Of a stretch of 27,080 nucleotides of DNA, positions 1-7,135 are shown piece by piece. The translations under genes and the position numbers were made by a program. Location: the NCBI GenBank assembly GCA_023434465.1, contig JAEYSQ010000041.1:1-27080 (forward strand), in the 5' to 3' direction. The notes under the pieces were generated by a model, which searched no databases, was not told the DNA's origin, and worked only from the letters and a program-made list of their open reading frames with translations. Source of the stretch: Actinomycetes bacterium. GTDB taxonomy: Bacteria > Actinomycetota > Thermoleophilia > Solirubrobacterales > 70-9. Numbering within the stretch: position 1 is the first letter of the stretch; every line of letters starts with the position of its first letter.

Positions 1-28
1 CTTTCCCCCCGCCGGGCAACTGATCTGA

Positions 29-1078
29 ATGAGCCTTCTCAAGCGAAAGAAGAACGACGCCGAAAACGGTGCCGAGGTCGAAGAGACCGAGGCCAAGCCG
101 ACCAGGGGCGAGCGGATGAGCCAGGCCAAGGACCTCGGGGTGCACCACAGCACCCAGGCCGGCATCGACGTCGCCGGCTGGGTCGATTCGCGCGTAAACG
201 CGACCGGCATCTTCACCTCGATGATGTCGCGCCACGTGCCGAAGGGGACCAACTGGTTCTACACCCTGGGTTCGGCCACGATGTTCATCTTCGCCATGCA
301 GGCGGTCACCGGCGTCTTCCTCTCGATGTACTACACCCCGTCGGCGACCCAGGCGTACGCCTCGATCACCCATTTGACCAACGACGTCTTCATGGGCGAG
401 TTCGTGCGCGGAATGCACAAGTGGGGCGCCTCGCTGATGATCATCCTGATCTTCCTGCACATGGCGCGGACCTTCTTCTTCGGCGCCTACAAGTACCCCC
501 GCGAGCTGAACTGGGTTATCGGCGTGGTGCTGCTGATCCTGACCACGGTCATGGGTCTCACCGGCTACCTGCTGCCCTTCGACCAGCGCTCGTTCTGGGC
601 GACCATCGTCGCCAACAACATCACCGCCTCCGGTCCGATCGTCGGCCCCTACCTGGCCGACTTCCTGAGAGCCGGCCCGGACTTCTCGGCGACAACGCTT
701 TCCCGGTTTTACGCGCTACACATGATGGTCGTACCGGGCTTGATGGCTGCCCTGATCGGGGCACATCTCTTCTTCGTGGTCAAGCTGGGTACGACGGCTC
801 CGCCGTGGGTCCGGGCCGGCCGGCCAAAGGCGGCGCGCCCCGAGGAGCAGGTCACCGCCGGAGTTGCCCGCGAGGACTTCGAAGATGTTCCGGTGAACGG
901 TTCTGCAGTCGCGGCCGAAGCGGCCCCGCCGGTCGGTGAGGCTGACGCTGAGGCTGCCGAGGCCGAAGAGGTCGAGGCAAAGGAAGCCGAGGAGACCGAA
1001 ACCCCGGTTGAAGAGGTCTCGACCGAGGAACCGGGCGACGCCCCTGCCGAAGATGAAGGCGAAGGGGAGGTGAAGTAG
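29..1078 (+). CDS. qcrB: Cytochrome b6-like subunit of menaquinol:cytochrome c reductase
   Basis: This is the N-terminal (haem b) half of a split cytochrome b, the membrane core that oxidises menaquinol in complex III. The four haem ligands are visible as H130, H144, H231 and H246. The first pair is 14 apart and the second 15 apart, which is the b6-type spacing rather than the bc1 type. Membrane helices fall at about 78-100, 128-150, 162-182 and 228-252. The core ends near residue 265 and is followed by about 80 residues of Ala/Glu-rich acidic tail with no membrane segment, which is unusual for this subunit. The N-terminus also carries about 45 charged residues. The start ATG directly follows a TGA at 26-28, so an upstream gene (perhaps the Rieske protein) may end there, but too little of it is in the window to identify. 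The next gene starts immediately after this stop. Confidence 0.93.
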   Translation: MSLLKRKKNDAENGAEVEETEAKPTRGERMSQAKDLGVHHSTQAGIDVAGWVDSRVNATGIFTSMMSRHVPKGTNWFYTLGSATMFIFAMQAVTGVFLSMYYTPSATQAYASITHLTNDVFMGEFVRGMHKWGASLMIILIFLHMARTFFFGAYKYPRELNWVIGVVLLILTTVMGLTGYLLPFDQRSFWATIVANNITASGPIVGPYLADFLRAGPDFSATTLSRFYALHMMVVPGLMAALIGAHLFFVVKLGTTAPPWVRAGRPKAARPEEQVTAGVAREDFEDVPVNGSAVAAEAAPPVGEADAEAAEAEEVEAKEAEETETPVEEVSTEEPGDAPAEDEGEGEVK

Positions 1079-1792
1079 ATGAACGCCCGTGAAAAGGAGG
1101 AGTACCTCCGCGAGTACGAGATCCTGAAGAAGAAGGGCAAGTCGTTCTTCCCTTACGCGATCATGAAGGACTCGGTGATGATGCTGGTCGTCACCGCCGT
1201 ACTGATCGTGATGTCGATCGTCATGGGTGCCGAGCAGGGTCCCAAGGCGGACCCGACCACCACCACCTATGTGCCGCGTCCCGAGTGGTACTTCTTCTAC
1301 CTCTTCGAGCTGCTGCGGGTTATCAAGCCGCCGGAGCTGACTCCGCTGGCCACGATCGGCATCCCGACCATCTGCATGGTCCTGCTGCTCCTGCTCCCGT
1401 TCTATGACCGGGGTCCGGAAAGAGTGCCGTGGAAGCGACCGATCGCAACCATCACCGGCATCCTGGTGATCATCGCGATGGCCTGGCTGACCTATCTGGG
1501 AGCCACCGCCGGCTCGCTCGACAAGATCGAGCAGGAAACCGCCCCGCAGTACGAAGCGGGCAAGCTGATCGTCGCCGAGTCGGGCTGTCTCGCCTGTCAC
1601 TCGATCGGTGACGCCGGCGTTCACGGTGGCCTCGGTCCCGACCTTTCCGACATCGGCGCCAACGTGCCGCGCGAAGCGATCAAGCAATCGGTCGCGATCG
1701 GCCCGGGCATCATGCCTTCGTTCCAGGGTCTCGGTGAGAAGAACCTGAACGAGGTCGCCGATTATCTGGCCTCGCTCCAGACCGAGCACTAG
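1079..1792 (+). CDS. qcrC: Subunit IV-cytochrome c fusion of the b6c complex
   Basis: This is the second half of the quinol:cytochrome c reductase. Residues 30-140 correspond to cytochrome b subunit IV, with three membrane helices and the Qo-site PEWY motif at 68-71. Residues 155-237 form a fused class I cytochrome c domain, with the haem-binding CLACH at 170-174 and a probable axial Met212 in the IMPSF motif. The fusion matches the b/c subunit known from Bacillus-type b6c complexes, and the cytochrome domain should face outside. The start ATG touches the TAG stop of the previous gene, and GGGGAGGTGAAG just upstream is a good ribosome site, so the two are translated together. It is about the usual length for a b/c fusion subunit. 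The identification is firm; the symbol follows Bacillus usage. Confidence 0.93.
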   Translation: MNAREKEEYLREYEILKKKGKSFFPYAIMKDSVMMLVVTAVLIVMSIVMGAEQGPKADPTTTTYVPRPEWYFFYLFELLRVIKPPELTPLATIGIPTICMVLLLLLPFYDRGPERVPWKRPIATITGILVIIAMAWLTYLGATAGSLDKIEQETAPQYEAGKLIVAESGCLACHSIGDAGVHGGLGPDLSDIGANVPREAIKQSVAIGPGIMPSFQGLGEKNLNEVADYLASLQTEH

Positions 1793-1796
1793 CTCC

Positions 1797-2519
1797 ATGG
1801 CGCAGGCGCCTCCCCGCCGGGGTGACCAGGAGTTCGCCGGAGAGGTGAACTCGATGTTCGACCGGATCAGCGGCGTCTACGACCGCATGAATCGGGTGAT
1901 GACCGCCGGGCTCGACCAGAGCTGGCGGTCCCGGGCGGCCGAGCGGTCCCGGCTCGAACCGGGCATGAAAGCTCTCGACCTCTGCTGCGGGACCGGTGAC
2001 CTCGCACTGATGCTGGCCGAAAGGGTCGGCCCGGAAGGCGAAGTGACCGGAGCGGATTTCTCGCAGCCGATGCTCGATATCGCACTCAAGAAGGCGAAAG
2101 ACGCAGGTTTGCGCCAGGCCCGGTTCAAGTGGGCGGACGCCCTCGACCTGCCCTTCGAGGACGAAAGCTTCGACGCGGTCACGATCGCCTTCGGGGCCCG
2201 TAACCTCGCCGACCTCGACAAGGGGATCGGCGAGATGCGCCGGGTCCTGGTGCCGGGCGGGCGGCTGGTCATCCTCGAGATAACCCAGCCCCGCCGCCAG
2301 CCGCTGGCCGGTTTCTTCGGCCTCTGGTTCGACCGGATCGTGCCGATGCTCGGCAAAGTCGCCGGCGATTCCTCCGCTTACACCTATCTGCCCGAATCGG
2401 TCCGCAGCTTCCCCGATGCCGAAACCCTGGCCGGAAAGCTCGACGCCGGCGGCCTCAGCCACGTCCGCTGGACCCTTATGGCGGGCGGGATCATCGCGCT
2501 TCACTCCGGGATCCGGTAG
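1797..2519 (+). CDS. menG: Demethylmenaquinone methyltransferase (UbiE/MenG family)
   Basis: This SAM-dependent C-methyltransferase should convert demethylmenaquinol to menaquinol, the last step of menaquinone synthesis. Visible family signatures are FDRISGVYDRMN at 21-32, the SAM-binding DLCCGTGDLA at 61-70, the acidic residue D87 in TGADFS, GGRLVILEITQP at 154-165, and the second UbiE signature (YTYLPESVRSFPDAE) at 195-209. Its 240 residues are normal for the family. It starts 4 nt after the qcrC stop and is followed 2 nt later by a polyprenyl synthase. This pairs quinone synthesis with the quinol-oxidising complex upstream. The menaquinone rather than ubiquinone assignment rests on the inferred actinobacterial host. 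Confidence 0.93.
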   Translation: MAQAPPRRGDQEFAGEVNSMFDRISGVYDRMNRVMTAGLDQSWRSRAAERSRLEPGMKALDLCCGTGDLALMLAERVGPEGEVTGADFSQPMLDIALKKAKDAGLRQARFKWADALDLPFEDESFDAVTIAFGARNLADLDKGIGEMRRVLVPGGRLVILEITQPRRQPLAGFFGLWFDRIVPMLGKVAGDSSAYTYLPESVRSFPDAETLAGKLDAGGLSHVRWTLMAGGIIALHSGIR

Positions 2520-2521
2520 CG

Positions 2522-3520
2522 GTGGGTTCGGGACCAGGCGAGGAAGCTCCCCGCCGCTCGTTGCCCGAGCCGGTCACCGCTGTAACCGACACCGCGGGTG
2601 CCTGGCTGCCCGCCCGGATGGGCGAAGTCGAAGCGGGCCTCTTGGCCGCGGTCAAGGACGAGGCCGAACTTTCCGAGGACGCGGTCCGGACCCTGAACGC
2701 CGGTGGCAAACGGATGCGGCCGATGTTGGTCCTGCTCTGCGCCGGTCCGGATGCCGGAGCGGCGGCGGTGCGGGCCGGAATCGCGGTTGAGCTGGTGCAC
2801 ATGGCGAGCCTCGTTCACGATGACGTGCTCGACCGGGCTCCGCTCCGGCGCGGTCAGCCCACCGTGTACGCAAGTTCGGGCCGGGAACGCGCGACCGCGC
2901 TCGGCGACCGGCTCTTTTCCACCGCCTTCAAGGTGCTGGTCGACGGGGGCGATGCGGACGCGGTAACCGAGGTCAGTGCCACCGCGGTCGACCTCGCCCG
3001 GGGCGAGCTTCGTCAGCGCGAGGGTGCCTTCGACATGGGCCTCACCGAGGCCGACTACTTCGAGCGTTGCGGCCTCAAGACCGGACGGCTGTTCGAAGCT
3101 GCCTGTGTGCTCGGCCGCTCCAGCGTCGGTGGTGAACCCGGCCCGATCGGTCTCTTCGGCCACCGGATCGGCCTGGCCTTCCAGTTGCTCGACGACGTGC
3201 TCGACATCGCCGGACCGCCGGAGCGTACGGGCAAGGCCCGCGGCACCGACCTGCTGGACGGCACGGTCACCCTGCCGTTGATAGTCGCGGCCCGGTTCGA
3301 TCCCGCCCTGGCTTCGCTCGACCTTCGTTCGCTTGACGAGCGGTCGGCTGCGGTGGCATGTGACCGCATCGCTGTCACCGGGGCGCTCGACGAGGTCCGG
3401 GCCCGGGCGATCGGGCTGATCGAGGAAGCGAAGGCGGGCCTTCAGGGAGCCGCGATCGAACCGGACCAGCGCGAGTTGCTCGAACTGATCGCCGACGGCG
3501 TGGTCATGAGATACAGCTGA
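2522..3520 (+). CDS. Polyprenyl diphosphate synthase (trans-type)
   Basis: This is an all-alpha isoprenyl diphosphate synthase that extends an allylic diphosphate with IPP. It probably makes the menaquinone side chain, given its neighbours. The key elements are GGKRMRP at 61-67, the first aspartate-rich motif DDVLD at 100-104, KTG at 186-188, and the second motif DDVLD at 224-228 preceded by FQLL. Only two residues separate the Asp pair from the third Asp in the first motif, as in medium- and long-chain bacterial enzymes. The GTG start at 2522 lies 2 nt after the menG stop. A later ATG at 2618 would also keep every motif, so the first 32 residues are uncertain. The chain length of the product cannot be read from the sequence. 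Confidence 0.88.
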   Translation: MGSGPGEEAPRRSLPEPVTAVTDTAGAWLPARMGEVEAGLLAAVKDEAELSEDAVRTLNAGGKRMRPMLVLLCAGPDAGAAAVRAGIAVELVHMASLVHDDVLDRAPLRRGQPTVYASSGRERATALGDRLFSTAFKVLVDGGDADAVTEVSATAVDLARGELRQREGAFDMGLTEADYFERCGLKTGRLFEAACVLGRSSVGGEPGPIGLFGHRIGLAFQLLDDVLDIAGPPERTGKARGTDLLDGTVTLPLIVAARFDPALASLDLRSLDERSAAVACDRIAVTGALDEVRARAIGLIEEAKAGLQGAAIEPDQRELLELIADGVVMRYS

Positions 3521-3566
3521 GTCGATCCCGCGCCGGGGCGGCCTCTCCTCAGTCCGGCCGCTTTGG

Positions 3567-3572
3567 GATACT
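3567..3572 (+). promoter_or_regulatory. Probable -10 element of dcd (leaderless)
   Basis: GATACT matches four of six positions of TATAAT and lies 8 nt before the dcd ATG at 3581. A transcript would therefore begin at or almost at the start codon. No Shine-Dalgarno sequence is present between it and the ATG, and no clear -35 is seen. Confidence 0.45.
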
Positions 3573-3580
3573 CCCGCCTC

Positions 3581-4147
3581 ATGGTCCTCAGCGACAAGAC
3601 CCTGCGGGAGGAGATCGCCGCCGGCCGGATCGTCATCGATCCTTACGAAGAGCGGCTGATCCAGCCTTCGAGCATCGACCTGCGGGTTGATCACAGCTAC
3701 CGGGTGTTCAACAATTCGCGTTATCCGTACATCGACGTCAAGGAGCCGATGGAGGACCTGACCGAACTGGTCAAGCCGGATGAAAGCGAACCGTTCATCC
3801 TGCATCCGGGAGAGTTCGTGCTCGGCCAGACTTTGGAACGGGTGACCGTGCCCGATGACATGGTCGCCCGCCTGGAAGGCAAGAGTTCACTCGGCCGGCT
3901 CGGGCTCCTGATCCACTCGACCGCCGGTTTCGTTGACGCCGGCTTCGCCGGCAACCTGACCCTCGAACTTTCGAACGTGGCGAATCTGCCGATCACGATC
4001 TACAAGGGCATGCCGATCGGCCAGCTCTCCTTCATGAGGATGGACCACCCGGTCGACGCCGCCTACGGCTCGGCCGACAAGGGATCCAAGTACCAGGGCC
4101 AGGCCGAACCGACCGCCTCGCGCTATTACCTGAATTTCCGGGACTAG
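3581..4147 (+). CDS. dcd: dCTP deaminase, probably the bifunctional dUMP-forming type
   Basis: This enzyme deaminates dCTP on the way to dTMP. The trimer-forming dUTPase/DCD fold is recognisable from QPSSIDLRV (29-37), GKSSLGRLGL (100-109), HSTAGFVDAGF (112-122) with catalytic Glu129 in LTLELSN, and the C-terminal nucleotide-closing YQGQ (171-174). The segment from GKSSLGRLGL to LELSNVANLPIT is very close to what I recall of the mycobacterial enzyme, which makes dUMP directly from dCTP. The HSTAGF loop in place of E. coli HVTAHR supports that bifunctional type, though this is inference. The start at 3581 (MVLSDKT) fits the family and gives 188 residues. A TTG 18 nt upstream would add six unconserved residues. 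The gene seems to have its own promoter, separate from the quinone genes. Confidence 0.93.
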   Translation: MVLSDKTLREEIAAGRIVIDPYEERLIQPSSIDLRVDHSYRVFNNSRYPYIDVKEPMEDLTELVKPDESEPFILHPGEFVLGQTLERVTVPDDMVARLEGKSSLGRLGLLIHSTAGFVDAGFAGNLTLELSNVANLPITIYKGMPIGQLSFMRMDHPVDAAYGSADKGSKYQGQAEPTASRYYLNFRD

Positions 4148-4190
4148 CCACTCCGCATCCGGCTGATCCGGGTGAAAAGTCGTTCACAGG

Positions 4191-4196
4191 TACGAT
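4191..4196 (+). promoter_or_regulatory. Probable -10 element of tatA
   Basis: TACGAT (TANNNT type), preceded by AGG, lies 10 nt upstream of the tatA ATG at 4207, with no ribosome-binding site between. The same GGTACGAT octamer stands 9 nt before the methyltransferase start at 25213. The predicted leader is 0-4 nt. Confidence 0.45.
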
Positions 4197-4206
4197 TGGT
4201 AATCCA

Positions 4207-4527
4207 ATGATTCCCAATGTCGGCCCACTCGAGATCGCCATCGTGCTGATCATCGCGCTGATCGTCTTCGGACCCAAGCGCCTGCCGGAACTCGGCAAGT
4301 CGCTGGGCCGCGGCATCAACGAGTTCCGCGAAGGCGTCAGCAGCATCGGCAGCAACGACGATGACGAGGACGACGACGAGGACGATGACGCCGAGCCGGC
4401 CGAACTGACCCCGCCTCCGACCGATGCCGCACATCCGTTGCCCGGCGAGGAGCCGGAAGTCACCGAAGTGACCGGGGCCGAGCCGGAGAAGGTCGACGGC
4501 GAAGTGATTTCCGAACGCCGCGAGTAG
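4207..4527 (+). CDS. tatA: Twin-arginine translocase subunit TatA
   Basis: TatA polymerises in the membrane to form the passage for folded Tat substrates. The protein has the typical short N-terminal helix (residues 7-20), the hinge FGPKRLPELG at 21-30, and an amphipathic helix at about 31-47. After that comes an unusually acidic stretch (residues 50-62, nearly all Asp and Glu, encoded by a GAC/GAT/GAG repeat tract at about 4357-4391), then a Pro/Glu-rich tail without predicted structure. At 106 residues it is longer than most TatA because of this tail. TatB is a related possibility, but the FGP hinge and short amphipathic helix favour TatA. tatC follows 24 nt downstream. Confidence 0.92.
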   Translation: MIPNVGPLEIAIVLIIALIVFGPKRLPELGKSLGRGINEFREGVSSIGSNDDDEDDDEDDDAEPAELTPPPTDAAHPLPGEEPEVTEVTGAEPEKVDGEVISERRE

Positions 4528-4551
4528 TCGCGGAGTCTCGGGGTTTCGGCC

Positions 4552-5322
4552 ATGGCCAAGATCAAGCCGGTTCGCCATGACGAGCAGCTGAGCCTCGTCG
4601 ATCACCTCGACGAGCTGCGCTCAAGGCTGATCTACTCGCTGATCTTCCTGGCCCTCGCCTTTGCTGTCTGTTTCTGGCAGAGCGACTGGATACTCGATCT
4701 GGCCGCCCGTCCCCTGCCGGAGGAGTACCGGGCCCTGATCGTCCTTGCTCCGACGGAAGCTTTCATGACGACGGTGACGGTCTGCGTGTATGCGGCGATC
4801 ATCGTTTCCGCCCCGTTCATCAGCTACCAGCTGTTCGCCTACCTGCTGCCGGCCTTCTCGCCCCGCGAGCGCAAGGCGATCATGCCGCTCCTGATCACGA
4901 TTCCGCTGCTGTTTCTGGCCGGGGTGGTCTTCGCCTACTTCATCGTCCTGCCGGCCGCGATCAACTTCCTGCTCGGCTTCAACGAGGAGCAGTTCGCGAT
5001 CCAGCTGCGGGCCCGCGAGTACTACTCGTTCTTCTCGATGACCCTGCTTGCGGGCGGCGTCGTGTTCCAGCTTCCGATCATCGTGCTCGCGCTGGTTCGG
5101 CTGCGAATCATGACCGTGGAGCAACTGCGCAGGAATCGCCGGTACGCTTACCTGATTATTGCCGTGGTTGCAGCGGCGCTGCCCGGGGTGGACCCGATTT
5201 CGATGTTGATCGAAATGGTTCCGCTACTGCTTCTCTACGAGTTGAGTATCTTGCTCGCTCGGGGAATCGGCCAGCCAAAGGGGAGCGCCGAATCCCAGGT
5301 ACCTTCGATCCAGGAGAACTAG
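4552..5322 (+). CDS. tatC: Twin-arginine translocase subunit TatC
   Basis: TatC is the receptor for twin-arginine signal peptides. The cytoplasmic N-terminus carries the signature HLDELRSRL at 18-26, whose Glu is part of the RR-binding site. Six membrane helices follow, at roughly 27-43, 72-98, 112-140, 158-180, 194-208 and 210-232. The first cytoplasmic loop keeps the FAYLLPAFSPRERK segment typical of the family, and the length (256) is normal. There is no good ribosome site ahead of the ATG, so translation may depend on tatA. The next ORF starts 4 nt after the stop. Confidence 0.94.
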   Translation: MAKIKPVRHDEQLSLVDHLDELRSRLIYSLIFLALAFAVCFWQSDWILDLAARPLPEEYRALIVLAPTEAFMTTVTVCVYAAIIVSAPFISYQLFAYLLPAFSPRERKAIMPLLITIPLLFLAGVVFAYFIVLPAAINFLLGFNEEQFAIQLRAREYYSFFSMTLLAGGVVFQLPIIVLALVRLRIMTVEQLRRNRRYAYLIIAVVAAALPGVDPISMLIEMVPLLLLYELSILLARGIGQPKGSAESQVPSIQEN

Positions 5323-5326
5323 CCAA

Positions 5327-6184
5327 GTGGCCCAAGAACCCGAAAACAGGATGCTTTTCGACCTTCGCGGTCGTCGCAAGAGGGTGATTCAGGTCATCTA
5401 CGTGATCCTCGCGGTCATCATGGCGGCCAGCCTCGTGGTAATCGGCCTGCCTGGCGGAGTCAATCCGTTCGGAAACAGCACCGCCGTGAACCAGGATGTG
5501 GCGGAGGTCAACCTCGAACGGGCCGAGGATCTCCAACAGCAGCTTCAGACCCAGCCGAACAACGAGACCGCCGCGGTCGACCTGATCCGCGCCCGGTTCG
5601 CAGCCGGCCAGTCGCTCTACGACACCGACCCGGAGACGGGCCAGACTTCGATCACCGACGAGGCGACCACCCAGCTCGACCTGGCGGCCGATGCCTGGAC
5701 CAGGTACCTGAAGATGGTGAACAACAATCCGGACCCGGAAGTGGCGCAGCTGATGGCCCAGGTCCTGTTCACCCTCTCGCAGGGCTCGACCGTCGCCCAG
5801 TTCCAGGCCAACATCAAGGATGCGGCCCAGGCCCAGCAGTTCGTGGCCGATGAAGCGATCAGGCAGCAGCAGAAGAACAACGGCCCCAGCGCCGCCAACC
5901 AACTGATCACCCTGTCGATGTACCAGCTCTACGCGCAGAACTACGAAGCGGCCGAAAAGACCCGCCAGAAGGCGCTGGCGTCGACCGATGACGCGGACGA
6001 GAAGAAACAGATCAACCAGGCATTCAACTCATCCGAGAAGGATGCCAAGCGGGTCGGCAAGCTGATCGACCGGGCGATCAAGCAGGCTCGCAAGGATGGT
6101 GGCAAGTCGCTCGAGAACCCGCTCGGCAGCCTCGGCTCCGACACCTCGATCGGTGGCGACTCAACCGGGAACACCGCCCCCTGA
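5327..6184 (+). CDS. Membrane-anchored, helical TPR-like protein of unknown function
   Basis: I do not recognise a named family. Residues 1-18 are charged, 19-41 form one hydrophobic helix (an uncleaved anchor, N-in), and the rest (about 240 residues) should lie outside the membrane. That part is rich in Gln, Ala and Asn and is almost all helical. Segments such as NLERAEDLQQQLQTQPNN and QNYEAAEKTRQKALA have the spacing of tetratricopeptide helices. The C-terminus is a Gly/Ser/Thr-rich tail. The GTG start lies 4 nt after the tatC stop and its GGAG site sits inside the tatC end, so it is coupled to the tat genes and ends with the operon terminator. A role as a scaffold or Tat-associated envelope protein is only a guess from position. 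Confidence 0.8.
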   Translation: MAQEPENRMLFDLRGRRKRVIQVIYVILAVIMAASLVVIGLPGGVNPFGNSTAVNQDVAEVNLERAEDLQQQLQTQPNNETAAVDLIRARFAAGQSLYDTDPETGQTSITDEATTQLDLAADAWTRYLKMVNNNPDPEVAQLMAQVLFTLSQGSTVAQFQANIKDAAQAQQFVADEAIRQQQKNNGPSAANQLITLSMYQLYAQNYEAAEKTRQKALASTDDADEKKQINQAFNSSEKDAKRVGKLIDRAIKQARKDGGKSLENPLGSLGSDTSIGGDSTGNTAP

Positions 6185-6201
6185 TCCCGACCTGACCTCC
6201 G

Positions 6202-6246
6202 GAGCGGGCGGGCCTACGAATCAGGCCCGCCCGCTCTATACTTTTT
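6202..6246 (+). terminator. Strong intrinsic terminator of the tat operon
   Basis: A perfect 14-bp GC-rich stem (arms 6202-6215 and 6223-6236, loop ACGAATC) begins 18 nt after the stop at 6184. It is followed by TATAC and a five-T run at 6242-6246. The T-run overlaps the putative tRNA-Lys -10 element. Confidence 0.88.
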
Positions 6247-6268
6247 CTCCGGCTTGATCACTCAAGCC
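6237..6268 (+). promoter_or_regulatory. tRNA-Lys promoter -10 and leader hairpin
   Basis: TATACT at 6237-6242 matches five of six -10 positions and directly abuts the stem of the preceding terminator. No convincing -35 is seen, because that position falls inside the terminator hairpin. The expected transcript start is near 6250. There the leader begins with a perfect 7-bp hairpin, GGCTTGA-TCAC-TCAAGCC (6251-6268), 7 nt before the mature tRNA. Confidence 0.55.
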
Positions 6269-6275
6269 AACTTCC

Positions 6276-6348
6276 GGGCCGTTAGCTCAGCTGGTAGAGC
6301 AGGAGACTCTTAATCTCAAGGTCGAAGGTTCGATCCCTTCACGGCCCA
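6276..6348 (+). tRNA. tRNA-Lys (anticodon CTT)
   Basis: The cloverleaf is complete. The acceptor arms GGGCCGT and ACGGCCC pair, the D arm is GCTC/GAGC, and the T arm carries the GTTCGATC core. The anticodon loop is CTCTTAA, giving CTT at positions 34-36, which reads AAG. The top anticodon-stem pair (G27-A43) is a mismatch; the other four pair. The discriminator base is A and no CCA is encoded. A short ACTCAC-type direct repeat follows at about 6347-6366. Confidence 0.96.
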
Positions 6349-6392
6349 CTCACACTCACTCACACTCGCTTACCTGGGACCATCAGAATGAT

Positions 6393-6421
6393 GTGACCAG
6401 GCATTCCGGTGGCGTTATGTT
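6393..6421 (+). promoter_or_regulatory. Promoter of the VOC gene
   Basis: GTGACC (6393-6398) resembles a -35 hexamer and is separated by 17 nt from TATGTT (6416-6421), a good -10. The ATG at 6428 is 7 nt downstream of the -10, exactly where transcription should begin, so the mRNA is predicted to be leaderless. A 5-bp hairpin CATCA-GAA-TGATG (6381-6393) overlaps the upstream edge of the -35 and could be an operator. Confidence 0.55.
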
Positions 6422-6427
6422 AGGAGC

Positions 6428-6796
6428 ATGGACTGGAAGATCGAATTGATCGGGGTTCCTGTCACCGATCCGGACCGGGCGCTGGAGTTCTACGAACGGA
6501 TCGCGTTCAACCTCGACCACGACCACCGGGTAAACGACCAGCTTCGCTTCATCCAGATGACCCCGCCGGGATCTGCCTGCTCAATCGCCTTTGGCAAGGG
6601 AATTACCGAAATGGCGCCGGGCAGTCTCGACAACATGCAGGTGGTCGTGGCAGACGCAGACGATGCGCGGGCCTTTCTGGTCGAGAAGGAGGTCGAGGCT
6701 AGCGAGGTGCAGGAATTCCCCTGGGGACGCTTCGTCTTCTTCAGTGACCCGGACGGGAACCGCTGGTCACTTCAGCAGATCGTGACGCCCGGCTGA
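6428..6796 (+). CDS. VOC-superfamily (glyoxalase/bleomycin-resistance fold) protein
   Basis: The 122-residue chain has the paired beta-alpha-beta-beta-beta modules of the vicinal-oxygen-chelate fold. The first repeat begins IELIGVPVTDPDRALEFYE (residues 5-23), and the closing strand is VFFSDPDGNRWSLQQI (103-118). Members chelate a metal and act on vicinal oxygen groups, or simply bind small molecules. The usual C-terminal metal-ligand Glu after the DPDGN..W motif is replaced (WSLQQ) and an N-terminal His is not evident, so the metal site is doubtful and a binding role is possible. The gene stands alone between a tRNA and a long intergenic region. The substrate is unknown. Confidence 0.85.
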   Translation: MDWKIELIGVPVTDPDRALEFYERIAFNLDHDHRVNDQLRFIQMTPPGSACSIAFGKGITEMAPGSLDNMQVVVADADDARAFLVEKEVEASEVQEFPWGRFVFFSDPDGNRWSLQQIVTPG

Positions 6797-7100
6797 CCAC
6801 GGCCATTGAACTGACCGCCAGACGGCGCCCGTTCCTGTTCTTCCAGCCACGCGGGGCCGGGCCCATCGGGATGGTCTCGGAGTCCGGGGAGTGACGATCC
6901 CGCCCGGGGGCGGGCTTCAAAGGGGAAACGCGCACCATCAAACCCTTTCTCTCGTTCTACCGGATCGACTGGAGCTCCCCACGGTCACCACGGACGGCGA
7001 GCGGTTCACCGAAGGATGAAGGCAATGTGATTGCTGTCGGGGGAGATGACCAATGGATAAGTCGCTCGTCGCGCCTGTCCGCTTTCCAGAAACCGCTTGT
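6797..7100. other. Intergenic region without a convincing gene
   Basis: About 300 bp lie between the VOC stop and the next promoter. No ORF here has a recognisable domain. A short GC hairpin, CCCGCC-CGGG-GGCGGG (6899-6914), could be a weak terminator for the VOC transcript. The part from about 7010 onward is lower in GC than the neighbouring genes. I see no tRNA, riboswitch or repeat in it. Confidence 0.5.
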
Positions 7101-7129
7101 TTGCGGATTTGATGGGGTTTAGGTATGCT
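7101..7129 (+). promoter_or_regulatory. Promoter of the secreted Lys-tailed protein gene
   Basis: TTGCGG (7101-7106) and TATGCT (7124-7129), separated by exactly 17 nt, form the best sigma70-type promoter in the window. The expected start is near 7136, which gives a leader of about 168 nt before the ATG at 7304. Confidence 0.65.
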
Positions 7130-7135
7130 CCCGCC

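Noticed and set aside
716..1798. Long minus-strand open frame opposite the cytochrome genes
   Set aside because: It is antisense to two clearly identified genes, is Arg/Asp/His-rich with no domain, and is the expected shadow of high-GC coding DNA. The same applies to 2501-3805 (-), 18808-20640 (+) and 22809-24680 (+).
4357..4391. GAC/GAT/GAG repeat tract as a possible microsatellite or phase-variable site
   Set aside because: The tract is imperfect at the DNA level and simply encodes the Asp/Glu run of the TatA tail.
6381..6421. TGTGACCAGG plus CATTCCGG upstream of the VOC gene, similar to the reverse complement of the palindromic element
   Set aside because: The shared 10-mer is expected by chance at this window size, the arms are missing, and the bases are explained better as a -35 region.
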